NCBI RefSeq assembly: GCF_024713945.1
Contig: NC_134677.1
Span: 7,896,001 to 7,960,000, forward strand
Length of the DNA stretch: 64,000 bases
Direction of reading: 5' to 3'
From: Dermatophagoides farinae
Taxonomy: Eukaryota; Arthropoda; Arachnida; Sarcoptiformes; Pyroglyphidae
In this document: positions 1-25,295 of the stretch, piece after piece
How the letters are laid out: the number at the start of each line of letters is the position of its first letter
Position numbering within the stretch: position 1 is the stretch's first letter
Made by a program: the position numbers and the translations under genes
The notes under the pieces: generated by a model
Databases searched by the model: none
What the model was told of the DNA's origin: nothing
What the model saw: only the letters and a program-made list of their open reading frames with translations

Positions 1-3000
1 GTTTCGTTTTGGATGAAAGAAAAAATTTTTTTTTCTTTTTCTTGTTTTTTGTTTTCATCAATACATTATGTCTGTGTTTATATAATAGCGATGACCATAT
101 TAAAATATCGATATGTGTGTTTGTGTGTATCGACATCATCAAACACCATCAAATGATAATGATGATGATGATCATCTATAATAAAAATCATCATCATCAT
201 CATCATCATCATTTGTCCATTTTGATGAACGATTATGATGATGATGATGATAATGATGAAATTGAAGAGTGATGCAGAGGTGTTCAGTTTTTTTTCTCTC
301 TCTCTCTCTCTCTTTCTTTTTTCAGGCTGAAAACGATCATCATTTGGTCGATGATCAACCATAATGGCTTGAGCATGTTTTTCACATATATTGGTTATAT
401 AATGGTCCAGTGAAATAATTGTTTCGAAAATGCAGCTGATGATTTTTGTTTTGTTTTGTTTTTGGTTTGGTTTTGGTCATACGTTTTTTTTCTGTTTTAA
501 ATCGCAAAAAAGCTAATTAATTTTATTTTTTCGTGGCGACAATAAATTATTAAAAATTTTTCTATTTTCCCTCCCATTTTTTTTTTTTTTTGATGATGAA
601 TCAAAATGTTTTGTGGTTCAACGAAGTTTATATTCAATTATTTCATCAAAATGAACAAACAAAAAAAAATCCCATTAACTAAGCTTATTAAGTGAAACAT
701 GGACACCGTTTATGATGATTTTTTTTTTTTTTTTCTTTTTTTTTTGCAAAATAAACTTGAAAAAATTTCATTCGAAATAATAATAATCTCTATACATACT
801 GGAGAGATGGATTGAATCGTTTCGTTTTTCTGTTTTGCTCTTTATATCCTTTTTTTTTGTTTTTTTTTTTTTTTTGTTTGACTGATTGATTGATCGATTG
901 ATTGTTGTTGTTGTTGTTGTATTTTCAAATGATGGTCATAATCATCATCCATGATCCAACATTATTTTTTCTACTTTCTCAATAATTTAATGTAATAATG
1001 ATGATGATGATGATGGTGACGACTATACGTGTAAATTCATCATTTTTGACACTTTTTTTCACATTTATTCAATGGGAAAGAAAAATCAACCAATCAAGGT
1101 GCATATAATTTCAATGACCGATTCTATCTATTTAGAATCTAGCTATATTTATCTATCTACTATTCGAATGAAATGAATGGATGGAATAAATTTTCATTTC
1201 AGTATAATGACTATGACTGTGAATGTGAATTAGCTACGATGATGATGATGATGATGATTACTGGCTGACTAGCTGACTAGCTGACTGACTGAATGATTGT
1301 CTGATATTGCCGCCAAAGTGAAGAAACCAAAATGAATAATGAAAAGTTCCTGTCATGTTTCTGTTAAGTTATTTTTTTTCCACTTTGCTTTGCTTTGTTT
1401 TATATCGTTTTTTGTTGTTGTTGTTGTTGTTGCTTTCATTTCAAGTGCACCAACAAAGTTGTCATTTTGGTACTATCTCTCTCTCTCTTTTTCTCTGGCT
1501 CACACACACAAACATGAATATTTTTTTTTTTCATCTTCTTCTCCTTTTCTCCAATTCGTTCTTTATTTTTCATCATTTCCATTGCGAATTCATTCATTCG
1601 TTTGGCATTCAAATTCATCATAAATCAAACATTATTTATGTTCATGTGTTTGTTTGGTCGGTATTCGTTAGTTTATTTTTATTTTTTCTATTTTTTTTTC
1701 ATCATTTGTGACCATAGTTATATAATGCAGGTGCTTGCCATTATCATTTCTTAGCAGCATTGGATGTCGTTGAACAAAAAAAAAATCATCATCATCATCA
1801 TCACTTTATGAATGTAAACGTTTGACAACCTAACCAAATAATGATAATAATTTTTTTCTATTATCACCATCATTTTTCTTCATTTGTTAATCAACAATTT
1901 GTTAGACTGACTGATTCGTTTTTTTTTCATCATCTAATCCATATACCCCTTCCTCTCACTCTTCTCCCCCCTCATTCTAGAGGTAAATTATCATTTCTTT
2001 AAATTCATCTTTTTTTTCTTTTGTTGTTGTTTGAAAAAAAGATTCATGATGATGATGATGATGATAATGATCATGAATCTTCATGGTAATGAAAAATTAA
2101 TGCACATATGATCTGTTTGTGTGCGACAAAAAAAAATGAAAGGTTTATATGTCCATTTCTTTTCTCATTCAATTATTTACAGGTTCATCACCATTTTGCA
2201 AAAAAAAAAAATGATGCAGACATACACACACACACACACACAATCAATGCCATTGGAGATGAATGGTCTTTCGGTGGTGTTTGTGGTGCCCATACAAATT
2301 CAATCACAACCACTACTATTGTAGAGATCATGAATGAAATTCAAAAAAAAAAAAAAAATTATGACCATGTTATGTGTGTGTGTGTGTGCATGTTTTCGCG
2401 ATGTATTCGTCACCTGGTTTATTTGTTTTGTTTTATTTATGGGTCGTCGTTTATCCATGTCCAAGACAGAACAGACATGACCAACAAAAAAAAAACAGAT
2501 GGACAACCCTTGTCATCATCGTTATTATTATGATTATTATGACCAGACAGGATAGAATGAAGAAGAAAAAAAAACGATAATAATAATTGTGAATCATATA
2601 CATAAATCAAATTGGCATCAAACACGAAAAAAAAAACTTTCAGTGTTTGTATGAAAATTAAATAACTGACCGTATTGGTTGATGAACTATAGTTCTACAA
2701 CAACAACAACAACGTTTCATGTTAGCATATTTTTTTCAGTCAAATAAACCTGAATATGGCACTCTAATGTTACGGATTTTCTCTTCTTGTTGTTTTTTTT
2801 TGTGGAATTGTGAATTTTGTCTTTAGATTTTTGATTTGTTTTTTCTTTTTTTTACTTGGACTCTGCTCCTCCTTCACATAAACACACAAACAATATAGAT
2901 ATTTTGCCGACGATTTTTAAATAGGAAGAATGAAAAAAAAGTAACATCCTTAAAATTGCCGCCAACAACAACAACAACAACAACAACAATATAATAAAGT

Positions 3001-5595
3001 TTAATAATGAAATATTCAACAACAACAACAACAACAACCACAGAATCAAATTCAAATGTTATCGGTGGTTGTTGTGAATTAGATTTCATAATAATAATAT
3101 TCTATAATTTATGATTCTTATAAACACACACACACACAGCACAATATTAGGCATATTTTTTTTATTTATTATTATTACCTTAATAATCTTAACGAAATAT
3201 TTGATTTCTTTTGTTTCTATTTATTTATTTATTTTTTAATCAAAAGGGTTCAATCAACCATCTATTGGGTTTCTATTTCCATTCAATTCAATTCAATTCA
3301 TTTGTCATCATCATGGATGGATTGATAACATAACAACAACAACAACAAAGTTGTTGTTGATGTTTTTATTGGTCCAGGTTTTTTTAAAGACTTGTTTTTT
3401 TTTCAATCAAACACCCAGTGAGAGAGACAGAGATATTTATGGAGAAAATCCATGATCATTCCGTGATCATTCTCATCAACAACAAATTTTTTTGGATTTT
3501 GACGATTCAAATTTCAACAGAAAAAAAAGAAGAAAATACACATTACACATTCCGTGTGTAACATAAAATCTGTCATTCTGTGAACAAACGAAATAAAAAA
3601 AAAAACGTTTGTTGTCAGTTTCGTTGTTGTTGTTGTTGTTGTTTCACATAAAAAAAACAACAACAAAGTTGATTTCTTCTTCTTCTTCTTCTTCTTCTTC
3701 ATTTTTATTTATAGCCACAAAGCAATAGTGTCTTTTTTTGGGGATTTTTTATTATTATAAATTATTATATTAACATCATCATATTCATATTCATTTTTTT
3801 CTGTGGCTATAACAACAACTACAACAACAACAACAACAATAATCTAGATTTACAATTTTTGCCATAATTCGTATAAAATACAATAAATTTCCAGTGTGAA
3901 GAAATAACAAATTATGTACTTTGTATACATTCTGCAACAGAAAAAAAAATTTCAAATTTATTTCATTTGTTGTTCATTGACTTTGAATGGTGAATATGAA
4001 AATCATTTTTTCATTTTTATTTTATTTTATTGTGACTTATCAGTTGCCTGTGTGCATGTTCTGTTTTTCATTTGTTGATGATGATGATGGTGTGAAAAAA
4101 AAACAAGAAGACAAGGACAAGACAACAAAAAAAAATTTTTTTTTTTTTATTCACACAAAGAAACAAAGCTTCAAAAGATTATTTTCATCACCATACGTTG
4201 AATAATTGCCCATAAGATTACCATGTATATATCATTTTATTGTCTCTCTTTTTGTTTTTTTTTCTCATCTTCATCTCTCATCACATATGATGACCAAAAA
4301 AAAAAAAAAAAAGTGACAAAATACACCATTATCCAAAAAGATTTTTTTACAACGTGATAATCAACATTAAAAATTAGATGGAGATAGATTTGATTTGTTT
4401 GTTTCTTTCATATTTTTTTTCCTGGTGATCAAATATACAAGTCAACTTGTGTAAACTGATCACTATCATTCAAGAATGAGTGAATGAATGAATTATTTTC
4501 ATTGTTTTTTCATTTTTTTCTCCATTTTTCCACGAATTGTGTCCATGTGGACAAGACAACGACCAACAACAACAACAATAACCATCATTTTTATTTTGTT
4601 TTTCCGTTGATCTGATGAGTTATGTATCCGCATTTGATATTCATTTGTTGTGGTCGCGTTGTTTGTTTCAATTCTTATTGGTCATTATTATTAGTGTGTG
4701 TGCGTCCATTTCATCAGTTTCTTTGATGATTATTGCCTGTTATTGTGTGATTCGTAGTGGTAGTTTTTCTTTTTTTTTCAGCTTGTTATTTTTAAATTCA
4801 AATTTCATTTGTCAACGTTTCTTTTTCTGTTTCTTTTCTTTTTTGAATTGTCAAGTTGACAATCATCATCATCATCATCATCGTCATCAACAAGCGAAAA
4901 CGATAACGAGTTGGAGAAAAACGCTTGACAACTTGTTGTTGTCACAGTCCATGTCATTATTGTGAATGAATAAAGCACAGAAAAAAAATACCAAACACAA
5001 ATAAACATTACCTCAACATTGTGTGTGTGTGTGTAATAATATAATTGAAATAATTAGCATTTTCTCAGTTATTTTTCTCTCTCTCTTTCTCTCTTGTTTT
5101 GTTTTATATGCTGGCCAATCTTTGTCACATTGTACGATGTAATAATTTTTTTTATATATTCAGCTTTCACTCACCAAACCCGTATAGATATAAATAAAAA
5201 TGTCCATTGAATGAATAAATTAATCAACTTGACAACAACAAGAATATATACGTAATATGTGATGAGTAATTTTCATATAAATATAAATCACACCTGTTTG
5301 ATCTGTATGATAAGGTTGATGATGTAACATCATTTATGAACAAAAATATTTGTCTCTTGTGTTTTTTTAATGTTTTTTCTTTTTTATGTCATTATAGCAG
5401 TCAACTGGCTGCGCATACTCCTGCCTATTGTAACCCTCTTCCTATTTCGACCGAGAATGTCGGTGAGAGAAACGATCATGTTTCCAACCGAAAATTCCGA
5501 GTTCCGCATTCACAATCACACACTCGAACAATGTTACATTATGTTATTTTTTCTCTCTGCAAAACATGAACCAAAAATCAAAATTTAAAATAAAA
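1..5595. other. Non-coding, microsatellite-rich flank
   Basis: I see no gene here. The stretch consists of poly-A/T runs, (GAT)n/(ATC)n blocks (for example 190-212 and 1239-1256), (TC)n at 295-313, (CA)n at 2224-2242, (CAA)n at 2963-2989 and (CTT)n at 3674-3700. The open frames of 60-140 codons are translations of these repeats (His-Thr, Cys-Val, Asp, Leu or Phe runs) and resemble no protein family. Positions 5395-5560 are less repetitive and of more balanced composition than their surroundings. They may be part of the retroelement debris that follows, but no frame there is recognisable. Confidence 0.7.
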
Positions 5596-5787
5596 TTAAT
5601 CTTTAAAAATCGATGGTGGTTGGTGATGATTGGCGACGCAACCAGACGATCGAAAGTGACGCTGTGGAAGTGAACGACCGAAGAATAATTCATATGGAGA
5701 AGTATCGCCATCCTTCACCGATATATTGTTCAAATATACGGCTGCCCCCATAGTTTCAACACAAAGCTAATCAAGGAATTTAAACTG
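5596..5787 (-). pseudogene. Ty1/copia-type retrotransposon integrase fragment (decayed)
   Basis: Read on the minus strand, this stretch translates into the C-terminal part of a copia-family integrase. The frame runs from 5787 and contains the blocks VETMGAAVYLNN, TSPYELFFGR and LPQRHFRSSGCVA. These follow the family pattern of a W-x-E-A-x-x-T-A-x-Y-L-x-N block, then T-P-Y-E-L-x-F-G-R, then a P-x-x-x-H-x-R-x-F-G-C-x-A block. In a live element this region belongs to the Gag-Pol polyprotein that inserts the cDNA into the host genome. Here it is broken: an in-frame TAG lies at 5769-5767, the frame ends in TAA at 5598-5596, and no catalytic D,D-35-E region, reverse transcriptase or LTR is recognisable nearby. 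The fragment is also less AT-rich than its surroundings. The family call is fairly secure; the exact lineage is not. Confidence 0.72.
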
Positions 5788-5855
5788 AAAAATTATCAAA
5801 ATTCTAAAAAAAAATCGTTGGCGGCAATAAAAAACGGTTCCTGATAATATATAGT

Positions 5856-6143
5856 AACGTTCTCTTTGAACGGGACGGGAAAAAGAACGGATGGCTCGAG
5901 TGGTTACGTGGACGGTGTGTTATGTTTTGTGTAAATCATTTTTATTTGTTTCTTAAATAAAAAGTTGTTTTCCATCGTGTCACTCACCATGTCTGTTACT
6001 GGTGCCAAGAACAGATTAGCTGTAATTCGAGGGGCGATTACCAAATTTCATCATGTAGTGGAATCCCGAACATTACATGTCTGTTACTACAAAACAGAAT
6101 GGCTGTACATTCCAGTGATTTGGCATCATCTATGATGCCAAAT
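5856..6143 (+). pseudogene. Possible LTR-end plus gag-like remnant of a retroelement
   Basis: This is another island of mixed composition. An AATAAA at 5956-5961 is followed by an ATG at 5989 that opens a 48-codon frame ending at TGA 6133-6135. Its first residues (KNRLAVIRGAITKFHHVVES) look like the short basic and helical start of BEL/Pao-type Gag proteins, and a poly-A signal just upstream of a gag start is what an LTR end would give. The 13-base string at 5988-6000 recurs at 6076-6088 in another frame, so the frame has probably been scrambled by a small duplication. The frame ends inside a perfect hairpin at 6118-6143. I see no other domain. It could equally be an unrelated open frame. Confidence 0.3.
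6118..6143. repeat. Perfect 12-bp stem, 2-nt loop hairpin
   Basis: The 12 bases at 6118-6129 (atttggcatcat) are the exact reverse complement of 6132-6143, separated by only two bases. It overlaps the stop codon of the short gag-like frame and closes the retroelement-like island, so it may be a relic of an element end. No function can be assigned. Confidence 0.8.
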
Positions 6144-6467
6144 GATGATATTAAAGGCATATGGCATCTCTGCAAAACTATATATTAAAAATTTATTAAA
6201 AAATTACACAATGAAAAAATCAAAAAGAAGGAAAAAAATCTTCATCATTATGAATTATCACATTTTTTGGCATTTTTTGTTTGTTTTTTTTTTTGATTTA
6301 TGATTAATGATTATAATTAACTTAATTTTTTTAAAATAAAATGATCAAAATATGAACCAGATAAGCAGCGGATATGCAGAATATGAGAATGATTTCGGAA
6401 ATTTATTTCATTCAGGTGAAAAGTTCCCTGTAAATTCTGGATGATAATCTTGGATAATTTTGTTTCA

Positions 6468-18814
<12,347 letters not shown>

Positions 18815-19519
18815 TCATCATCGATAATGATAATTTCTATATATCTGGACAGAGAAAAAACCTGGTAATAATTACTACTAGACAATCGATATCATTCACT
18901 GGGACATTCACACACACACACAGTGAATAATGATAATGGTGAAACAAGAAATTATTACATTACTGACAAAAAAACATTCTTTTGGAACAACAACAATATA
19001 TTAGCATTATTATTAGCTTATGATGATGATGATGATTATTATTATACACCCAGTCAGCTAGCCAGCCAGCAAACCAACCAACAAGTTCAAGTCATAAATA
19101 ATTTGTCTTGATATGTTTCGTGCTATCAATTTTTTTTTTGTTTTGTTTTGTTTTTCGTTCGAATTATCATCATCATCATCATCATCATCATCATAATCGA
19201 TATCACAAGTCCATATTATTATTAACAATCATCATCCCATGATGATCATCATCGATTTGACAGTAAGAACAAAAAAATAAAAAAAAAAATAAAATGATAT
19301 TGAAGGACACAACAAACAACAACAGCAATGGTTTTCTTTTTTTTTTTTTTTTTTTTGCTTTGCTTTGTTTTATAATTCTCTAGGTTCCTGTTCGTGCTAT
19401 TTAAACTTGTCTGGCGAAAATTTGTTCCACACACACACACACACACATTAGGATAAATTCAAAAGAATCACTAAGACATACATTTAAAAACATTCATCAA
19501 TCACCGATCATCATCATCA
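18815..19519 (+). repeat. Left arm of a long inverted repeat flanking teashirt
   Basis: This stretch matches the reverse complement of 33211-33937. Shared non-repetitive anchors, in order, include the segment ending in ctatatatctggacagaga (18838-18856), the block that starts ttggaacaacaacaatatat (18982 on), the block with gttcaagtcataaataattt (19084 on), the block around tcacaagtccatatt (19203-19217), and the block ctaggttcctgttcgtgcta through tctggcgaaaa (19380-19420). By eye, the unique parts differ by only scattered bases, while the microsatellites inside differ in length. The left arm has an extra poly-T insertion at about 19332-19357 and lacks most of a palindrome present in the right arm. 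It contains no plausible gene. Outside these limits I see no further similarity between the two flanks. Confidence 0.9.
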
Positions 19520-21056
19520 TCATCATCAATCAATCAATCACAGCCATCAATCACTTGTCTTTCTTGTATCCAACAGAATAAAAGAAAAAGAAAAAAGATA
19601 GACATGCAAGACAGGACAGGACAGGACAGGACGCGACCAACAACGATTGACGAGCGGACGTCATCCACACACACACACACACACACACAGAAAAACAGCC
19701 ATGGTTGGCATTTTCCATCAAAAAAAAAAGAAAAAAAAATATTTCTTTGTGGAATATAATCGACTCGAGCATCAATATGCTCCACCTACCTTCATCAATG
19801 TTCTCTCACCGACACACACAACATTGGATACATTTTTTTTTTTTTGCTATGTGCGTTGCGCACCTTGAACAGATAGCACTAGCACATTCACATCAACAGG
19901 CTTGTAGTGTTTTATGAATGTAGTATTCAAAAAAAAAATAGATAGTAGCATAAGAAATAATTGTTAACAAAAAAATAGTAGCAGTATTATCAAAGATCAG
20001 ATAGAACAATATTTGAAAGTAGTAGCAGTAGTAACAGTAGCAAGTCATCAACATTTATTCAATGATACAGTAAATTCTCTTTTAGAAAAAACATTTTTTG
20101 ATCACAATAATAATAATAACCATATGGATAATACACTGTAAATATAAAAATATTTTTCAGTAGTAGTGGTGATAGTAGTAGTAGTAGTAAGAAAAAAAAA
20201 GATATCAATTGACAAGAGTCCATCAACAAACGACAATAACAAAAAAAAAACAACAACAACAACAATTTGACACGCGCATACACATTAATACAAAAAATTC
20301 ACACCAATTCGTATTTTCGGCTATTGCCTGAATGAAAACATGCACAACACACACACACAAGAAAAAAAGAAATGAATACGATCCGTCGGTTTCATCTTGT
20401 CGTTGTTGGCAGATGATGATCATCTCATTCAAACATACACACACAGCATACAGCATACAGGGATCATCAGATCATTCAATTTTTTTTTGAAATTCACAAT
20501 TTAAACTACTCAAGTCAAATATCAAGTCAGTCAGTCAGTCATCAGTGGTTGAGGTGTATGGATGGTTGGTGTTCTTTTTTTTTCTTTTTTTTTTTGGTTT
20601 GTTTGTTTGCATAACATTTCCAACCAACTTTTAATCATGATGTAATTTTTTTCTGGTTTCCTGGTCTTTTTTTTTGTTTCACAGTTCTTTTGATGTTTAT
20701 ATAAATTTATATCACGTGTGTTTCAGTGCATGTGTATGTGTGTATGTGTGTTATGTTTATTTCCGTTTCATCTACTACCTGATGACTTTATCAGGCTAAA
20801 ACATGTTTTTTCTGTTTGAAATCAAATGTGTGATGATGTCCATAACAACAACAACAACAACAACAACGGCGACGACGACCAAACTCAAATGAAAATCATA
20901 TCATTTTTCATTTTAAATACACGAAAACTATAAAATAATGATTCCCGGTGTATTATAATAAAATCTTTGTTAGAACAACAGCCAAAATTGTGGTTATTTT
21001 TTTCCGGTAATTTTTTTTTTTTTTTTTTGAAACCCTCTTTATGTTTTAATCATAAA
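19520..21056. other. Immediate upstream region of teashirt; probable 5' UTR and promoter area
   Basis: No coding frame is recognisable. The region holds (ATC)n next to the inverted-repeat arm, a (GGACA)n stretch near 19611-19630, (CA)n at 19668-19689, several AGT-triplet stretches (about 20000-20190) and (CAA)n at 20843-20867. The transcription start lies here or farther upstream, possibly in separate 5' exons, but cannot be placed from sequence alone. The teashirt frame is open upstream of its first ATG as far as a TTG at 20967, with no in-frame ATG between. Confidence 0.5.
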
Positions 21057-22203
21057 ATGACAGTATTGTTAATGAGCTCAACAACAACAACTACAACATC
21101 AACGACAACAGTGACAACGACGACGAAAACCAATGATCAATCTACATTAACCGCAGAATCATCATCATCATCAACGACGATATCAACATTACCAATAATC
21201 AATATGACCTCATTGTCAACGACAACATTAACCACCGATAATTCTACAACAACAACAACGACAACAACAAGTACATCATCATCACAGAAACCACCTAAAT
21301 CATCGATTGATAACGGAAGTGAAGAAAGTGACAAAATCAGTAATAATAATAATAATAATAATGATGATGATGGTGATAAAAAAATGAATTCATCAAAAAC
21401 CACCAACAACAATAGAAATCATCATCATACAAATGATGATGAAACCGAAGATGAAGAAGATAATGATAATGAAAATATATCAACATTATCATTGAATAAT
21501 AATAAAAATAGGACTGAAAATTCCGATACAAATGCAATGACAGCCAATGATGATGAACCTGATGATGATGATCATCATCAAGATGATGATGATGACGCTG
21601 ATGATGATTCTTTAGTCGAAAATAATAAAAAAAATCTTGTGATTGATAGTGAAAATTGTAGTGATACAATCCAAACATCATCATCATCATCAACGTCATC
21701 AAATAAAACAGTGCAACAGTCAATAACATCATCTTCGAATGGAAAACATGAAAAACGTGAAGATTCAGATAATGATTGTGATTCAAAACAAGAACAACAA
21801 CAACAACAACAACAACAATCACCAATGAAAACCACCAATGATAATACAACTAGATCGATAAAACAACAAAATAAAAAATCAATCAGTGATAACAACAGTA
21901 ATAATAATAATAAAAGAGTTAAAATTGATCAATCAATTAATCGATCATCATCATCATCATCACCATTGAATCATACTCTATCAACACAATCATTTGAATT
22001 ACCGGTGAATAATGATAATGTTGATGTTGCTGAATTAGCACGTTTAAAAGCTGCTAAATTCATTCAAGAACGTACGAAGATGGCTTGTTTATTGCCATCA
22101 TCATCATCCACATCTGCATCATCTCCTGATGGTAGTGGACGTTCATCAACAAATCATTTATTTTCATCATCATCGATACATTCCTCTTCTACTTCTGGTC
22201 AAC

Positions 22204-22235
<32 letters not shown>

Positions 22236-24831
22236 AGAAAACGTAAACTTACTGTCAAAGATATATTGGTCTCACAAAGAAATCGTAGTAGTAATCAAGA
22301 TCATCAAGTAAATCTTGTTCATAATAAACATCATCGTATACAGAATATTGTTGATAATAATAATTCGACAACATCGACAATTCTTCATCATCAATCACAA
22401 ACACAGCCATTTGTTGGTCATTTACAAGGTTTTACCAATCAAATGTTTGGACCATTGGCTGGAATTCTTGATCCAGCTAACGCTGCTGCTGCTGCTGCTG
22501 CTGCCAGTATGTTGCCACCACCATCCTCATCATCATCATCGTCAGCATCAATAAATGATCCAAATATTAATCCATTGGCAGCTATTTCGGCAGCAATAGC
22601 TGCTGCAGCAACAAATTCCGGTAGTGGTGCTGCTTCTGCCGGCATAATTCAAGATCAACAACAACAACAACAACAATCAGCACATGCATACATATCACAA
22701 CTTGCCTCAACACTTTCAGCAACAAATCTACAAACAACAAATCCAACGGCTGCATTTGCTTTGATGGCTTCAATTAGTGCAATGATGCAACAACAACAGC
22801 AACAGAATCTTACACAAAAAGAATTGGATCATCAATCGACATTATCAAATTCTACGGCCAATAATAATAATCCATTAAGTCAATTAACAAATTCATTGAT
22901 TAGTCTAGAATCAACATTATCATCTGTCAACAACAACAACAACAACAATGAACAACAACAACAACATTCCAATCAAAACGATATTGGTCATGATGATGAT
23001 GATAATGGTAAAATGACCAATGATATGAGTCCAATGGATTTTAGTTTTAAAAATTCAAAAAGTTCCGATTTACTGTTGTTGAAAAATTCATCAAGCATTA
23101 AACGTAAATCAAAAAAGAATTTAATTGCCAATAATAACGATAATAATAGCCAAACGAATGAAGATGTAGAATTTCCTTTAGATCTTACTGTTTCACAGAA
23201 ACCTAAGTCATCATCATCATCATCATTATCTGATCATGAAGCATTGATGGAGAATATGGCTAAATTATCGAAAAATAATCCGCTATCATCGCTGGTATCA
23301 CAGGTATCTGGTTTGATTGATAATCATGGTTCATCACCATCATCATCATCATCGGCTAATGTTCAGGGTCCGAATCAGGATACAACGAATTTTGCAGCTA
23401 TGGCAGCTGCTGCTGCTGCTGCAGCGGCAGCCGCATCATTCACACCAAATATTCTAACAAGAATGGCCGCATCTATGGCAGCAGCTGGTGGTAGTGTTAA
23501 CAACAATCCATGGTCACAATACGGAGCATTACAGCAAGGTCTCAATACAGCCAAATTAGCACCAAATGATGCAGCGAATTTACAAGCATTTCAGGCATTA
23601 TTTCAACAAGTCACTGGTAATCAACAACCACCACCACAACCACCACCACCGATGAATGCACAAAGTCCCACAATGATGAATAATAAATCGTCAAATCAAC
23701 AGCAGCAGCATCAGCAACAACAACAACAGAATCAACTATTAAACGCCAACGCATTGTTTCAACAATCGTTTCCTGATCTCTATTCATGGAACGGTGGTGT
23801 TGGAAAAGTTTCAAAAACGTCGACACCATCGCCATCTTTTGGCCCGTTAACGAGTCCGACACCAAGTTATACTTCTTCCCGCCATCATCATCATCCACCG
23901 CCACCGGCTGCTTCGCAACCGATGCGAACAAAATCTAGTAGTGGTCGTCAGAATCCATGGCAAGCACAATGGATTAATCGATCTAGTGAACAAACACGTG
24001 ATGTATTCACCTGTGTATGGTGTAAAGAATCTTTTAAATCATTGGCTGAAATGACCGATCATATGAAACGTTCACCAAGATGTGGTATGGCCGGTATGCA
24101 ACAACATCATGGTGCCGCTAGTGGAACAAGTAGCGGAAGTAGTAGCTCAAATTCTAATAGCGGTGGTGGCGGTGGTGGTCATCATCATTCTCATCATCAT
24201 CAAACTACGACAACAACATCAACAACAACATCTTCAACGAATTCATCACAACAACAACAACAACAACATTCTAATTCTGGTCATCATCATCATCATCATC
24301 ATCAGCATCAGCAACAGCAGCCAATTTCTAGTAATGTTTTGCCATCTGGTGGTAATAAATCGGGAATTTCGTCCATAACATCATCACCATCATCAACTTC
24401 AATGAATTCACCATCTATTTCCGGTCAGGTTAATAATAAAGATACGAATATCGCAAATTTATTCACAAATAGTAACACCTCTACAACAACAACAACAACA
24501 ACATTATCAACAACCAACAATAAAAATATTTCGGCCACCACCAATAATAATAATAATCAATCAAATAAATCTTCAACTACAACATCTGCGGCTGCTGCTG
24601 CTGCTATTGCAGCGGCAACTGCAGCCGCTGTAGCCGCATCATCTTCATCGACAACCATACAATCAACACCACCACCGCCACCACCACCACCACCACAATC
24701 ATCAACAACATCGACATCAACATCGTCATCATCATCATCATCAGGTGCTGTGAATATGCCAAGAAAATTAGTACGTGGTCAAGATGTATGGCTAGGTCGA
24801 GGTGCCGAACAAACACGACAAATTTTAAAAT
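21057..24831 (+). CDS. tsh: Teashirt/Tiptop zinc-finger transcription factor, coding exon 1
   Basis: This encodes residues 1-1258 plus the first base of codon 1259 of a Teashirt-family nuclear regulator. In flies these proteins pattern the trunk, appendages and eye and act largely as repressors. The first in-frame ATG is 21057. The N-terminal half is low complexity: Thr/Ser, Asn, Asp and Gln runs, then Ala runs. Family marks are a CtBP-type PLDLTV motif at 707-712 (fly counterpart PLDLS), a PMDFS motif at 659-663, and the block NPWQAQWINRSSEQTRDVF from residue 966. That block leads into zinc finger 1 (C986, C989, H1002), whose usual last His is Arg, followed by C1009. The exon closes with PRKLVRGQDVWLGRGAEQTR at 1235-1254, the lead-in to finger 2. 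The donor gtaagt at 24832 cuts the first Cys codon of finger 2. Unspliced, the frame would stop at 24858-24860. Family identity is very secure; a separate 5' coding exon cannot be excluded. Confidence 0.94.
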
Positions 24832-25255
24832 GTAAGTTAATCATACATAAAAAAAATTAGTGGTCATTCAGTCAATAGTAATCCAAAAAAAACAGCAACA
24901 ATATTATTAGCAGTCGACGTATTAACTCTCAACGGCATTTTTTCATTTTTTTTTTACCAAAAAAAAAAAAAAAAAATTTTTAAGTTATAAATTATGTCTG
25001 TTGTTCATAATTTATCCTTTGAAATATTACTTTTTATTTCTTTTTTCAATGGGTGATATGGCCATTCGATTATTTTCGTTTTTGGCCTGTGTGTGTGTGT
25101 GTATGTGTGTATTAGTGTGATTTACATAAATTACGTATATATGTGTGTGTGTGTGTGTGATATTATATAACCGAAAAAAACCAATTTTCAAAAAGAATGG
25201 TTAGATAGATAGATAGATGGACAACAAACAACAAACACCATATATCAAGACAAAC

Positions 25256-25295
<40 letters not shown>

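Noticed and set aside
5336..5588. Overlapping 72- and 77-codon plus-strand frames with less repetitive sequence
   Set aside because: Neither translation is recognisable. The segment is adjacent to retroelement debris and more likely part of it.
20929..20935. tataaaa, a TATA-like box about 120 bases before the teashirt ATG
   Set aside because: Such strings are frequent by chance in DNA this AT-rich, and no start-site evidence supports it.
20967..21056. Upstream extension of the teashirt frame from a TTG
   Set aside because: TTG is not a normal eukaryotic start and the extension translates a poly-T tract into Phe. The first in-frame ATG is 21057.
21137..24816. Several open frames on the minus strand opposite teashirt exon 1 (for example 21849-21337 and 23931-23611)
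   Set aside because: They are reverse readings of the Ser/Asn/Asp/Gln codon repeats, giving Val, Tyr, Leu or Cys strings. The plus strand has clear family motifs.
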